Positions 43,570 to 51,983 of a DNA stretch of 64,000 nucleotides are shown here, piece after piece (position 1 is the first letter of the stretch; the number at the start of each line of letters is the position of its first letter). The notes below the pieces were generated by a model. It had not been told where the DNA came from, ran no database searches, and was given only the letters and a program-made list of their open reading frames with translations. Source of the DNA: a bacterium GBS-1 (lineage in GTDB: Bacteria; Synergistota; GBS-1). Position numbers and translations under genes: made by a program. Where the stretch lies: the NCBI GenBank assembly GCA_001443005.1, contig LEKQ01000009.1:1-64000 (forward strand), read 5' to 3'.

Positions 43570-43592
43570 GGGGGCTTTCAAAGCCCCCCTAA
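43566..43592. terminator. Bidirectional terminator
   Basis: TTAGGGGGGCTTT (43566-43578) pairs with AAAGCCCCCCTAA (43580-43592) around a single C by inspection; the real loop will open a few pairs. TTGATTTT follows. It separates convergent genes. Confidence 0.88.
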
Positions 43593-43598
43593 TTGATT

Positions 43599-44648
43599 TT
43601 ACCCCTTAACCTTCTGAGCTAACTCTACGAGCTCAGGTGGGTTTATAACCTTTCCTCTATCGGTTATCTGAAGGTCATCTATCCATACTGACGAGTTGAG
43701 GCATATGCCATCAGTGTGGGAGGATGCTGGCACTCCGCCAGGGATATCTGGTACCAAGCGAGGACCTATGTTTCCTATGCCCCACTCGGTCGCTCCCCAC
43801 ACTCTTTCATCCTCAACGATGTCCCCCGTTAGCCTGGCTCCAGGGTTAAAGCCATATGAGATGTGCGCCATCTGATACATATTTGGGTCGTTGAAACTCC
43901 TAAGCCATCCCTCGAACTCCTGAGCATCCTTTCCTCCCTCTATCTTGACTATCCTTCCCCTTTCTATGGTGAGCTTTATCGGATCTCTGAGAAGCCCTAT
44001 CGGGGGGTAGACCGAGCCATCGAAGACTATCGTGCCGTTTATCGTCTCAAGCTTAGGCGTCCAGCTTATCTGTCCCGGGAGCATCCCATAGGTTCCCTTG
44101 GGGATATAGCCAGAGTGGACGATGGGAGGCCTTTGGGGATGGTTCTCAAACTCGACGTTCGTTCCAGCGGGTGTGGTTATCCTGACGCGCTTCCCCTTCA
44201 TCGTTATCTCCGCGACCTTCTTAAGGAATTGAGCTAACGTCTTTATCTCAACCCTGCCTAGGGTCCTTATCATCATATCCGGGTTCATTCCAACTAAGCA
44301 TATATATCTTAGATCTTTGTTTTCCGCGATTACCCTATCGAAGACGGTGGAGTAAAGGAGCCATTGATAGTTAAACTCTATCCAAACATCCACGTTGTTT
44401 AAAGCGCCTATGAGGGCCTTCTGGGGTAGATAGGGGTCTGCAGCCTTTCCAACGCCAAGGGGCGTTGATACCCATATCACTAAGGGCTTAGCTCCGGCCT
44501 CGAAGACCGCTCTTGCCGTTGCGTTTACCACAGCCTCACTGGATAGGGTATCGGCCGTTAAAGCTACAGTTTCTCCGGGTTGAACATCCATTATGTCTCT
44601 TATTAACTTCCTTGACGCTAAACCAAGCTCAAACTCGTAAGCTGTCAT
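43599..44648 (-). CDS. M29-like aminopeptidase family protein (copy distal to the OPT transporter)
   Basis: A 349-residue protein related to thermophilic M29 aminopeptidases, metal enzymes that trim N-terminal residues from short peptides. Recognisable parts are VQPGETVALTADTLSS at the N-terminus, GLLRDPIKLTIERGRIVKIEGG, AHISYGFNPGARLTG (family His) and VWGATEWGIGNIG, ending with HTDGICLNSSVWIDD. The full set of M29 metal ligands cannot be confirmed by eye. ATG 44648 is preferred over TTG 44669, which would overlap the OPT gene. It is paralogous to the gene at 46251 on the other side of the transporter. Confidence 0.78.
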   Translation of the reverse strand: MTAYEFELGLASRKLIRDIMDVQPGETVALTADTLSSEAVVNATARAVFEAGAKPLVIWVSTPLGVGKAADPYLPQKALIGALNNVDVWIEFNYQWLLYSTVFDRVIAENKDLRYICLVGMNPDMMIRTLGRVEIKTLAQFLKKVAEITMKGKRVRITTPAGTNVEFENHPQRPPIVHSGYIPKGTYGMLPGQISWTPKLETINGTIVFDGSVYPPIGLLRDPIKLTIERGRIVKIEGGKDAQEFEGWLRSFNDPNMYQMAHISYGFNPGARLTGDIVEDERVWGATEWGIGNIGPRLVPDIPGGVPASSHTDGICLNSSVWIDDLQITDRGKVINPPELVELAQKVKG

Positions 44649-44655
44649 CGCGCTC

Positions 44656-46236
44656 TCACTTCTTTCCAAGCCTTAAGGTTGACCTGAAGAAGCTCACTAA
44701 GGTCGCTCCCGCTATAAAGCCAGCTCCCAAGACGTAAAGCACGTTTTGTCCCTCATCCTTGAACTTGGCGATTACGGCGAGCCTCACGGCTAAAGCTGCA
44801 AGAACCGTGAACCCAGCTAAAGGGTACATTATGAGCAGTCCCGTTGCAAGAAGGATCCCTATCTGCCTATCAGGTCCACCTATGGCCTGAATTATCGCTC
44901 CGGGGATCGCCCATAGGATCAAGTATTTAGCTATCTGGGGGTTAGCCCCTGCCTCTATGGTCTTAACGTATACCCTATCGACGGGTGGGACAAGATCCTG
45001 GACGAGATAGGTCTTCGCCAAAATCGCTACCATTACAGCTGCGATGACGAGACCGGTGAGCTCAGCTATATACTGCTGTCTTCTTCCCTCGATCTCAAAG
45101 GCTTGATCCTTTCCATATCCCCTTATTATCCATCCCGCCTTAAGATCGTATCCCATATCGGCGAAGGCTGGTCCGGTTGAGGCTGTATATCCGACAAGCA
45201 GCCCTAAGGCTATGGGTGGAAATCCCATAAGCATACCTATGGTTAAAAATATCAAGGCGGTTGCGAAAGCCGGGAACCATCCGGCGTGCATCGCCGATAG
45301 GCCAACCATGAGCTCCGATACTAAAGCCGCTATCGCTGCGAATATTATCCACCAGATGAACATCGTTCCGGACATCTGAGTGTAGAGCCCTCCGAAGACC
45401 GCTATCAAGAGCCCGATGGCTATGTAAAGCAGGAAGCCCCAACCTAAGCCGTAGCCGATCATTCTATCTGGACGGGAGGGTTCATAATCCATGTGTTCCT
45501 TCTTCAAGCTCTCCTTCTTCTTGCTTAAGATCAGGATTATCTGAACCAAGGCGGTGACGCCAGCTCCTATCATTATCCCGTGAGGGATGTATAGCTTGTT
45601 TATGTCGATCCCAAAGAGCTTAACGGAGTACCCTCGTATTATTAAGCCTATCCCGAACATGGCCAAGGCCCATATATTTCCTATCCATGCAACACCTGCT
45701 ACATCAGCGGGTATGCCGAGGTAGGCGAGCGTTCCCCCTCCAATCATCCCATAGATGAGGTAAAGCGCTTTCTTGCCCTTCTGTGCAGCTGCGAGGATGG
45801 TTTCAGCGGTAGCGATTCCCGGAGGCCAGGCGCTTTTAGCTGGGAAAATCCTTGTGTCGAAGAGCCAGTATATTATCGTCATGTCTACCACAGCTCCTAA
45901 GAAGGCGCCTATTAGCATGGGCATAACCAGGTCTTGTCTCCCGAGCAGCCAGGGTATAGCTGCTGGAAGGAATATGGCGTTGGCAGCTCCAAAGGTAGCG
46001 CCAGATATCGTGGTTTGAACTAAGTTCTGTCTGTTTATATCCAAGAACCTTTGGAGAGCCATAATTGGTAACCTTGCAAGTATGATAGCCATTAAGGCGC
46101 CGATTATCGATGTGTTGGTTGATATCCCAAGACGCGTGATGAGCTCAAGCCCTATTATCGTTCCGAAAACCGCCATGGCTATGTTTAATATCAGTACGGA
46201 GGGCTCAAGCGCTGAGGGGTGTCTCTTTACTTCCAT
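44656..46236 (-). CDS. OPT family oligopeptide transporter
   Basis: A 526-residue membrane carrier with about 14 hydrophobic segments, of the bacterial OPT family (peptide or metal-chelate importers). Landmarks: GTIIGLELITRLGISTNTSI, TISGATFGAANAIFLPAAIP, PPGIATAETILAAAQKGKKA (NxxK-type OPT motif region), HGIMIGAGVTALVQ and LLVGYTASTGPAFADMGYD. SD AAAGGAGGG precedes ATG 46236. It is flanked in the same operon by two M29-like aminopeptidases, so uptake of short peptides followed by cytoplasmic hydrolysis is a coherent role. Confidence 0.88.
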   Translation of the reverse strand: MEVKRHPSALEPSVLILNIAMAVFGTIIGLELITRLGISTNTSIIGALMAIILARLPIMALQRFLDINRQNLVQTTISGATFGAANAIFLPAAIPWLLGRQDLVMPMLIGAFLGAVVDMTIIYWLFDTRIFPAKSAWPPGIATAETILAAAQKGKKALYLIYGMIGGGTLAYLGIPADVAGVAWIGNIWALAMFGIGLIIRGYSVKLFGIDINKLYIPHGIMIGAGVTALVQIILILSKKKESLKKEHMDYEPSRPDRMIGYGLGWGFLLYIAIGLLIAVFGGLYTQMSGTMFIWWIIFAAIAALVSELMVGLSAMHAGWFPAFATALIFLTIGMLMGFPPIALGLLVGYTASTGPAFADMGYDLKAGWIIRGYGKDQAFEIEGRRQQYIAELTGLVIAAVMVAILAKTYLVQDLVPPVDRVYVKTIEAGANPQIAKYLILWAIPGAIIQAIGGPDRQIGILLATGLLIMYPLAGFTVLAALAVRLAVIAKFKDEGQNVLYVLGAGFIAGATLVSFFRSTLRLGKK

Positions 46237-46250
46237 CTTTTTTCCCTCCT

Positions 46251-47219
46251 TTAAATAGCGAGCTTACCCTCTCTCAGGAGAGGTCTCCCATCGATCAGGA
46301 CTGTGGGGCTTTTAATGATGCCGTCGAGGTGGATTGAAGCTCTGATCTTGCCTCCGAAGTCGTAATTGCTTCCTAAAGCGATGTGGACCGTCCCTAAGAC
46401 CTTTTCATCCTCGAGTATGTTTCCGCTTATCCTCGCATTAGGGTTGGTCCCTATCCCCAACTCTCCTATCCTTCTTGACTCTGCGCCGTGCTCTTTAAGG
46501 ATCTCCCTTAGCCTTTCAGCTTCATCACCTCCCTCTATCTTCCTGACCGCTCCATCTTCGATGACGAGCCTTATCGGTGACTTGAGGACTCCTATTCCCG
46601 CCATTGAGCCATCTATCACAGCTACGCCGTTAACTTCCTCCTCGATGGGCGCGATGAAGGCCTCCGCTCCAGGAAGGTTTCCGCACTCCCCAGGTTTTCT
46701 ATATATGCCTGTGCTTCTTTTTGCCTTCCTCCCTTTAATCGATAAAGATAGGTTCGTTCCCAAGGGGCTCATTATTTCGACGACGCTTCCCTCATCGAGC
46801 AAATCCCCAATCCTGTTCGTTAAATTAAGCATCTCCTCATAGTTAGCGCTCATTGTTCTTATGAAGCTCTCCTCGGTTATGCCAGGAAGGGTTGCAACCC
46901 TCGTTCCATGTTCGCAGGCCTCCTTCTTAGCCATGGTGTGGGTTATCGATTTCGACGTGGGAGCTAAGACCACATCAGCGGTCTTCATGGCCTCCGCTAT
47001 AGGTAAAGGTGGTTCCTCACCGTGCATCTTTCTGGGGATAATCTCCACGTATATGGCTTCGGTTTTAAGCTCCTTGGCTTTCTCCCAGAGGTGCAAGCCT
47101 ATGTTTCTCCTTTCCTCATCGGTTATCACAAGGACGGTCTCCTCTTCCTTAACCCCCATGCACTCCCTTAAGGCTATCTCACAGGCATGAAAGAGCTTTT
47201 CGTCGATCTTGAGCTTCAA
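46251..47219 (-). CDS. M29-like aminopeptidase family protein (copy proximal to the OPT transporter)
   Basis: A 322-residue relative of M29 leucyl aminopeptidases. Seen: MGVKEEETVLVITDEERRNI, AEAMKTADVVLAPTSKSITHT, GVLKSPIRLVIEDGAVRKIEGG, ELGIGTNPNARISGNILEDE and HIALGSNYDFGGKIRASIHLDG, the last containing the conserved C-terminal His and Asp region. It would process imported peptides in the cytoplasm. TTG 47219 has GAGGGGTGATCC upstream. Neighbours are AroM upstream and OPT downstream, with gaps of 6 and 14 bases. Confidence 0.8.
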   Translation of the reverse strand: MKLKIDEKLFHACEIALRECMGVKEEETVLVITDEERRNIGLHLWEKAKELKTEAIYVEIIPRKMHGEEPPLPIAEAMKTADVVLAPTSKSITHTMAKKEACEHGTRVATLPGITEESFIRTMSANYEEMLNLTNRIGDLLDEGSVVEIMSPLGTNLSLSIKGRKAKRSTGIYRKPGECGNLPGAEAFIAPIEEEVNGVAVIDGSMAGIGVLKSPIRLVIEDGAVRKIEGGDEAERLREILKEHGAESRRIGELGIGTNPNARISGNILEDEKVLGTVHIALGSNYDFGGKIRASIHLDGIIKSPTVLIDGRPLLREGKLAI

Positions 47220-47225
47220 ATAGGA

Positions 47226-47885
47226 TCACCCCTCTGCTAATTCCCCTATTACCCTCGCCATGAGCGTTCTGGGAAGGATTACAGGTTTTCCCGTGAGGCT
47301 CGATAGGGTTCTTTTAACCTCAAGGCTGTAGCCTATGCAGTCTAAAACTATTAGATCACATTCTTTGAAGTCGGGCGCTACTTTCGCGAAGCTCTCCTTA
47401 GTGCTCTCGTAAGGTGAGAGGCTTCTTATAACAATCTCTTTAGCTTTTCCCCTCCACTTTTCAAGCGTCATCCCTTCTTGAGCTGGATCGGGTATGAGTA
47501 TGCCTAAGGTAGCGGCGTTTAGCGACTCAACCACCTTGGTGAGGATTAAGGATGGCTCAACGAGGAGCTTTCTTGAGGATAAACCTTCGAACTTGCCGGT
47601 GCAAAGAAGCCCTATCAGGTCCACCCTATCTTCGATCTCTCTTATTAGGAGCTTCAACCTATCTTCTATCTTATCTCTTCTTAGCTTGACCTGTCTTCCA
47701 TCCCTCAGCCTGCTTACCAGGACCTCGTCTTCCTCCCTCGGGTGAAGCGCTTCTATCTCCTCTTGGGAGAGCCCATCCAAAGCTCCAACCTCCAATATCT
47801 CCAAGTTTCCCAAGTAGGGCTTTATCTCTGGGACCACATCTACCCTCGGGGATTGCCCTATGGTCACTAAGGCAAGCCTTTTCAT
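47226..47885 (-). CDS. AroM family protein
   Basis: A 219-residue protein of the AroM family, whose biochemical function is unknown; the fold is thought to be related to Asp/Glu racemases. Visible: MKRLALVTIGQSPRVDVVPE at the N-terminus, LLCTGKFEGL with a Cys at the position of a racemase nucleophile, and LIVLDCIGYSLEVK with a second Cys. Two Cys in opposing halves are what a racemase-type active site needs, so an isomerase acting on amino-acid-like substrates is possible. It overlaps the DUF1177 gene by 4 bases, implying coupled expression. Confidence 0.82.
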   Translation of the reverse strand: MKRLALVTIGQSPRVDVVPEIKPYLGNLEILEVGALDGLSQEEIEALHPREEDEVLVSRLRDGRQVKLRRDKIEDRLKLLIREIEDRVDLIGLLCTGKFEGLSSRKLLVEPSLILTKVVESLNAATLGILIPDPAQEGMTLEKWRGKAKEIVIRSLSPYESTKESFAKVAPDFKECDLIVLDCIGYSLEVKRTLSSLTGKPVILPRTLMARVIGELAEG

Positions 47886-48817
47886 CCTGATCCTTCCCTT
47901 CCCTGAAGGTGGTTCATCGGACCGTAAAGCTCAACCAGTCTCTTAAACTCCTCCTCATCGTAGAACTTAACCTTTCCCCTCCCGAACTCCTTGGCTACCT
48001 CTATGCAAAACCTTCCGGCTAGTTCTATATCCACCGCCTGGCTCGCTCCAGTCGCGCATCCGGGAACGGGGACCTCCGCGGTTATGGCGACTCCAACCAC
48101 CGGAGCGTTCGTTGACGTCGCCGGCTGAAGGATGCTGTTTAAGTGATAAACTCCGTTACCATAGGGGGTTATATCCTGCATGGTTATGGGGACCACCGCG
48201 GGTAATCTTCCGGTGACATATTGCATAATGTTAAGAAGGTCGTCGCTGACCTTGAGTATCCACCCCTCCTTTACCGTTGGCGTTATCGCGAATCCTCTTG
48301 TGTTTATTATCCTGTTGCCTCTCGTGGTATCGATGGAGAGGATGGCATCCATCGCTGGGTCTACCTCGTACCTGTTCATCGTTGCCATGTCAACCGGTGA
48401 TCCCATGAAGGGGACGGGATCGTGAGGTTGCGTTGGCGCGTTTGGGCAGATGTGGGTTGCGATTATGACGTCTCCCTCAAGGCTGTCTCCGTTTCTAATC
48501 ATATCCCCGAGCTTGAAGGCTACCGCTATAGCGGCTATCGCACCATCGGCATCTGACACTAATCCTATCCTCTCAGGCCTCGCTCCTATGCCTCCTAGTC
48601 TACCTATTATCCCTAAGGTAGGAGCCCTTCCCCCCGAGGTCTTCCCTTTAGCTCCAGGAATTACCACCTTTATGAAGTCCGTCGTTCCCTTATCGCCCTT
48701 TATGGTCTTAACCTCTACGCTTTTAAGCCCTCTTCCTATCAGCGCCTCCCTTACCCTTTCACCGTTTACGTAAGCGCTATCAAGTAGGTCATAGGCCTCT
48801 ATAACCTGCTTTAACAA
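47882..48817 (-). CDS. DUF1177 domain protein
   Basis: A 311-residue cytoplasmic protein of unknown function in the DUF1177 family. Notable conserved-looking parts: GIIGRLGGIGARPERIGLVSDADGA style segments, IIATHICPNAPTQPHDPVPF with His and Cys, and VGVAITAEVPVPGCATGAS. The acidic/His-rich pattern would suit a metal-dependent hydrolase but that is inference. TTG 48817 follows GGGAGGTG. It sits in the operon between DUF917 and AroM with 4 to 7 base overlaps, an order I associate with peptide-catabolising anaerobes. Confidence 0.8.
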   Translation of the reverse strand: MLKQVIEAYDLLDSAYVNGERVREALIGRGLKSVEVKTIKGDKGTTDFIKVVIPGAKGKTSGGRAPTLGIIGRLGGIGARPERIGLVSDADGAIAAIAVAFKLGDMIRNGDSLEGDVIIATHICPNAPTQPHDPVPFMGSPVDMATMNRYEVDPAMDAILSIDTTRGNRIINTRGFAITPTVKEGWILKVSDDLLNIMQYVTGRLPAVVPITMQDITPYGNGVYHLNSILQPATSTNAPVVGVAITAEVPVPGCATGASQAVDIELAGRFCIEVAKEFGRGKVKFYDEEEFKRLVELYGPMNHLQGREGSG

Positions 48818-49902
48818 GATGTTTCACCTCCCAAAAGACTTTTGCCTATCACCCTTCCCGCCTCCTTAAGAAGCTCAAGGTCTTTAACCCCCTCGCCCAG
48901 TATTATCCTGCTTTTTGGGATCAAAAGAAGTATGACTTCCATTCCTTTCTTAGCCTCCGCTGATGTTAATGGGAGGGAGCTTTCAAGCTCTATCATGGAG
49001 ATAAGGTCGGGGAAGGTGCCAAATCGTTTTCCTTCAAGGTTTTCAAGCGTCATGAACTCGTTCCAGAAGGCAATTTCATAGCTATCTTTTTCTCCATCTA
49101 CCAGTATCTTTCCAAGGTCGAAGCCCCCCTTGGTCTCTAAGGATACCTCCCTTATCTTGCCCCTATCGACTATATTCCCTTCGCCAAAGTATTCTATGAG
49201 CTTCTCCGAAAGTTTATAAGGATTACCCTTGTATTTTTTCATAAGCATTCCGACCTCGATCGCCTGAGTTATGGCTCCAACTGCTCCATTTTTCCTAACG
49301 TAGTCTATGCCAACAGGGTTTCTAGCTACCGCAACCAGTCCTCCTGCCTGAACAGCAGCCTCCCTTACCATCCTCGATGCCTTCTCCAAGGAGCCCTTGA
49401 TCACGATCTCTATGTATCTTCCTTCTTCCTTATTCCCTCCAACAGCGCTTTGTATAGATGTATAATCCTTGACTTTGTGCAAACCCATCGCTCCCATGAC
49501 ACCCGTCGGGTGGGCTCTTCCATCGGCAGGGGCATCTACCATCGGTATGCCTAATATTGATGAGGCTATCCATCCGTTTATCGTTGAATACCCTCCGTTT
49601 TCCGAAGAGATGATCCCTTCGACCTTGAGGGAGTCCACCTCCATTAAAAGCTCAAAGGATTTAACCATATGAGATGGTAGGACGTACCTCTCCTTAGCTG
49701 CTGGGGCTCCAACCATTGAGGCTGTGACGATGTAACCGTCACTTGGGATGGAATCCAAGTCAACTATCTCTACATCTCCTAACTTCAAAGCCATCTTAGC
49801 GTGCTCAAGCCCCAGATTAAGATCTCCTCCACCGCCTCCTCCTAAAAAGGCTCCACCTAAAACTGCGCACTCAGCCATCTCTTCGTTTACCTTGAGCCTC
49901 AT
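48811..49902 (-). CDS. DUF917 family protein (S-methyl thiohydantoin desulfurase-like)
   Basis: A 363-residue protein of the DUF917 family, named for an S-methyl thiohydantoin desulfurase domain and often next to hydantoinase and racemase genes. Seen: GGAFLGGGGGGDLNLGLEHAK near the N-terminus, SENGGYSTINGWIASSILG, PMVDAPADGRAHPTGVMGA. ATG 49902 is chosen (GGGAGGGAG upstream); ATG 49917 lacks an SD. It overlaps the racemase gene by 4 bases. A role in handling cyclic amino-acid derivatives such as hydantoins is inference from family naming and context. Confidence 0.82.
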   Translation of the reverse strand: MRLKVNEEMAECAVLGGAFLGGGGGGDLNLGLEHAKMALKLGDVEIVDLDSIPSDGYIVTASMVGAPAAKERYVLPSHMVKSFELLMEVDSLKVEGIISSENGGYSTINGWIASSILGIPMVDAPADGRAHPTGVMGAMGLHKVKDYTSIQSAVGGNKEEGRYIEIVIKGSLEKASRMVREAAVQAGGLVAVARNPVGIDYVRKNGAVGAITQAIEVGMLMKKYKGNPYKLSEKLIEYFGEGNIVDRGKIREVSLETKGGFDLGKILVDGEKDSYEIAFWNEFMTLENLEGKRFGTFPDLISMIELESSLPLTSAEAKKGMEVILLLIPKSRIILGEGVKDLELLKEAGRVIGKSLLGGETSC

Positions 49903-50573
49903 CTTTCTCCCTCCCATGCTCTTTTTCTCCTAAGGGCGTGAAGGGTAACCGCTCCAGAGGCTATAACCGCATCTATCACCGGCAGTCCCACGTCCCTCTC
50001 TAAGATGGTAGCAAGCCCTATAGTGGAGTATCCCGTGCAGGCGAAGGCTATCACCTCGGCGCCCTTTTCCTTTAGTCTTTTTGCGGCTTCCCTTGCCCTT
50101 TCCTGCCCCCATTGCGTCATTAGATCTAGCGTGTTTTTGACCCCTTCAGGAGAGTCTTCAGCTATAAGATTCTCGCCCAAAACCTCCTTAAAGGCCCTGG
50201 GGGTCCTCTCCGTTAGATTGAGAACTCCAACCCTCCTGCCATAGGTTAAAGCCAAGCTCGCTGCTGCGCTTCCAGCCCCTATGACCGGTATCTTTAACAT
50301 CTCCCTCGCTTCCTTAACTGCCGGGTCTGCTGCGCAGCTTATAATTATCGCTTCAACCCCTTCTTTCTCTAACCTCTTGGCCAGATTAACTATCTTCGGT
50401 TTAGCGATCTCTTCGCTTTCTTCGTCATATATCCCCTTAGGTTGGTCCTCTATGCACCTGCTTAAGATTTCCAGTTCTGGAAAGGCTCGCTCCAATATCC
50501 TTCCATGAGAACTTAGAATCTCTTCGCTTTCCACGGTTAAAACCCTTATCAAACCCACCTTGTGTTTTTTCAA
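49899..50573 (-). CDS. Aspartate/glutamate/hydantoin racemase family protein
   Basis: A 224-residue cofactor-independent racemase-type enzyme with two matching Rossmann-like halves. The two catalytic Cys are in IIISCAADPAVKEAREM and VIAFACTGYSTIG. It likely interconverts D and L forms of amino acids or 5-substituted hydantoins. TTG 50573 has GGAGGTG 8 bases upstream. It is the first gene of the seven-gene minus-strand operon running to 43599 and would feed L-amino acids to catabolism. Confidence 0.85.
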   Translation of the reverse strand: MKKHKVGLIRVLTVESEEILSSHGRILERAFPELEILSRCIEDQPKGIYDEESEEIAKPKIVNLAKRLEKEGVEAIIISCAADPAVKEAREMLKIPVIGAGSAAASLALTYGRRVGVLNLTERTPRAFKEVLGENLIAEDSPEGVKNTLDLMTQWGQERAREAAKRLKEKGAEVIAFACTGYSTIGLATILERDVGLPVIDAVIASGAVTLHALRRKRAWEGER

Positions 50574-50602
50574 GGGCGAACACCTCCGATATTTTTATTT
50601 TA

Positions 50603-51748
50603 TCATAATGAATGCCCTTCTATGAAATCTCTAATAGTTCCAAATTGAAACTTAAGTAGCAATTTAAAGAGACCTTCGTTAAGCTTTGGATCTTTCTTGA
50701 AGTAAAGTAGGTGACTTTGGCAGTCGCAGTCGCTGCAACCGAACCCGGGTATAACGTCATCGGCTATGTCCTGAAGCTCCCTCGCTATCCGGCATTCCAT
50801 CCTAAGAGGGCTTCTTATGCTAAAGCTCCCTATAATATTCATATATTTCTTTATATGGTCTATGTGCCAGAAGGCTTTCCCTCCCTTCCTTAAGTGCCTT
50901 TTAATGCGAGAGGAGAGCTTCCTTAACCCTGAGCCCACATATATGTAAAACCCCTTTGGAAGAAGGAAGATTTTACCACTGGGTAAGCTTAAGCTCCTAT
51001 CCTCATCGTTAAATAGGGATATCAGGTATGCTCCCTTATCCTCAAGCAGGATTTTCGCTTCATCCCAGGGTATTTTCACCTCTTTCACTGAGCCCTCCTT
51101 TAGGTTCAAGCTTTCATCCCACTCTAAGGATATGGCTTCTATCAATATCCTATCCTTGGCGCTATATAAAGCTCTTGCAAAGTCCGGGTCTTTGTGAAAG
51201 TTGGGCACGAGGTACTTAACCGGTCTTTGAATGAGAAAGAGGACTCCTCCAAGGGCCTCGGTGCCCAGGGCTGAGAGGGTTTCGATGTGTCTTCTTCCCC
51301 TTTCAGTGGGTGCGTCGGGGAAGGATGCTACGCCCTCGTAAAAGAGCGTGCAGCTTTTCACCTCAAGGAGGAGGTGTCTTCCGCTCTCCTTTTCCTCAAG
51401 AAGGAAGTCGAACCTGGAGCTTCCATAGCTTACCTCTCTTCGCACGATGGTATACCCCTTAAGCGATGGGATGCTTTCGATAATAAGGGGTAAAAGTTCG
51501 TTCGATTTTATGGAGTCGATCATTATTGGCTTTCCCTCTAAATCAAGGGTTCCTACGGCCCTTAAGGGAAGCTTACCCTTCGGGTTCGGTACCACCATCA
51601 GGTCCTTTCCCGGTAAAAGTAGCTCCTCTAAACTGCCTGAGTTGGGAAGGTAGGCCTTAAGGGTGAGCCCCTCATCTTCAACAGCCAAGGTAAACCTGTT
51701 TAATCTGCTTAAGAATCTTACCCTCTTAACTTCCTCAAAGAGCCTCAT
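50603..51748 (-). CDS. SfsA-type nuclease domain fused to a GIY-YIG-like (DUF123) domain
   Basis: A 381-residue two-domain protein. Residues 1 to about 230 are SfsA: FLSRLNRFTLAVEDEGLTLKAYLPNSG-type N-terminus, then the nuclease-like RFDFLLEEKESGRHLLLEVK (Asp and Glu-x-Lys), and FPDAPTERGRRHIETL. Residues about 245-355 match the DUF123 GIY-YIG relative: KGFYIYVGSGLRKLSSRIKRH and HIDHIKKY, followed by a Cys cluster, FGCSDCDCQSHLLYF. SfsA has been described as a sugar-fermentation regulator and as a nuclease; DUF123 function is unknown. ATG has SD GAGGAGG. Single-gene unit. Confidence 0.85.
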   Translation of the reverse strand: MRLFEEVKRVRFLSRLNRFTLAVEDEGLTLKAYLPNSGSLEELLLPGKDLMVVPNPKGKLPLRAVGTLDLEGKPIMIDSIKSNELLPLIIESIPSLKGYTIVRREVSYGSSRFDFLLEEKESGRHLLLEVKSCTLFYEGVASFPDAPTERGRRHIETLSALGTEALGGVLFLIQRPVKYLVPNFHKDPDFARALYSAKDRILIEAISLEWDESLNLKEGSVKEVKIPWDEAKILLEDKGAYLISLFNDEDRSLSLPSGKIFLLPKGFYIYVGSGLRKLSSRIKRHLRKGGKAFWHIDHIKKYMNIIGSFSIRSPLRMECRIARELQDIADDVIPGFGCSDCDCQSHLLYFKKDPKLNEGLFKLLLKFQFGTIRDFIEGHSL

Positions 51749-51947
51749 TTAAATCCTCCTCTTACATACCACATCTTCGATCGATTTCCCTTATTATCCC
51801 TTTTTCTTTCGCTATTGAGTTCTGGAGTTATTAAACCTTGAGAAGGGAAGAGGGTGGGGTTTCAGATGAAAGTCAAGCGTGGCCCTCTTAAGTTGACAGC
51901 GAACTTTAGATCCTTGAAGTTTTACAAGACTATTGCTATTATGATTA

Positions 51948-51953
51948 TATAAT
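51948..51953 (+). promoter_or_regulatory. -10 element upstream of the chemoreceptor at 51984
   Basis: TATAAT at 51948-51953, 30 bases before the TTG start. No matching -35 at 16 to 18 bases. Confidence 0.35.
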
Positions 51954-51983
51954 TTCATCTTCGGAAAGGAGGTTGGACTTTCC

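Noticed and set aside
51866-51952. 28-codon ORF (MKVKRGPLKL start) in the gap before the chemoreceptor at 51984
   Set aside because: Weak SD, overlaps the probable promoter, no recognisable features and no reason to prefer it over chance.
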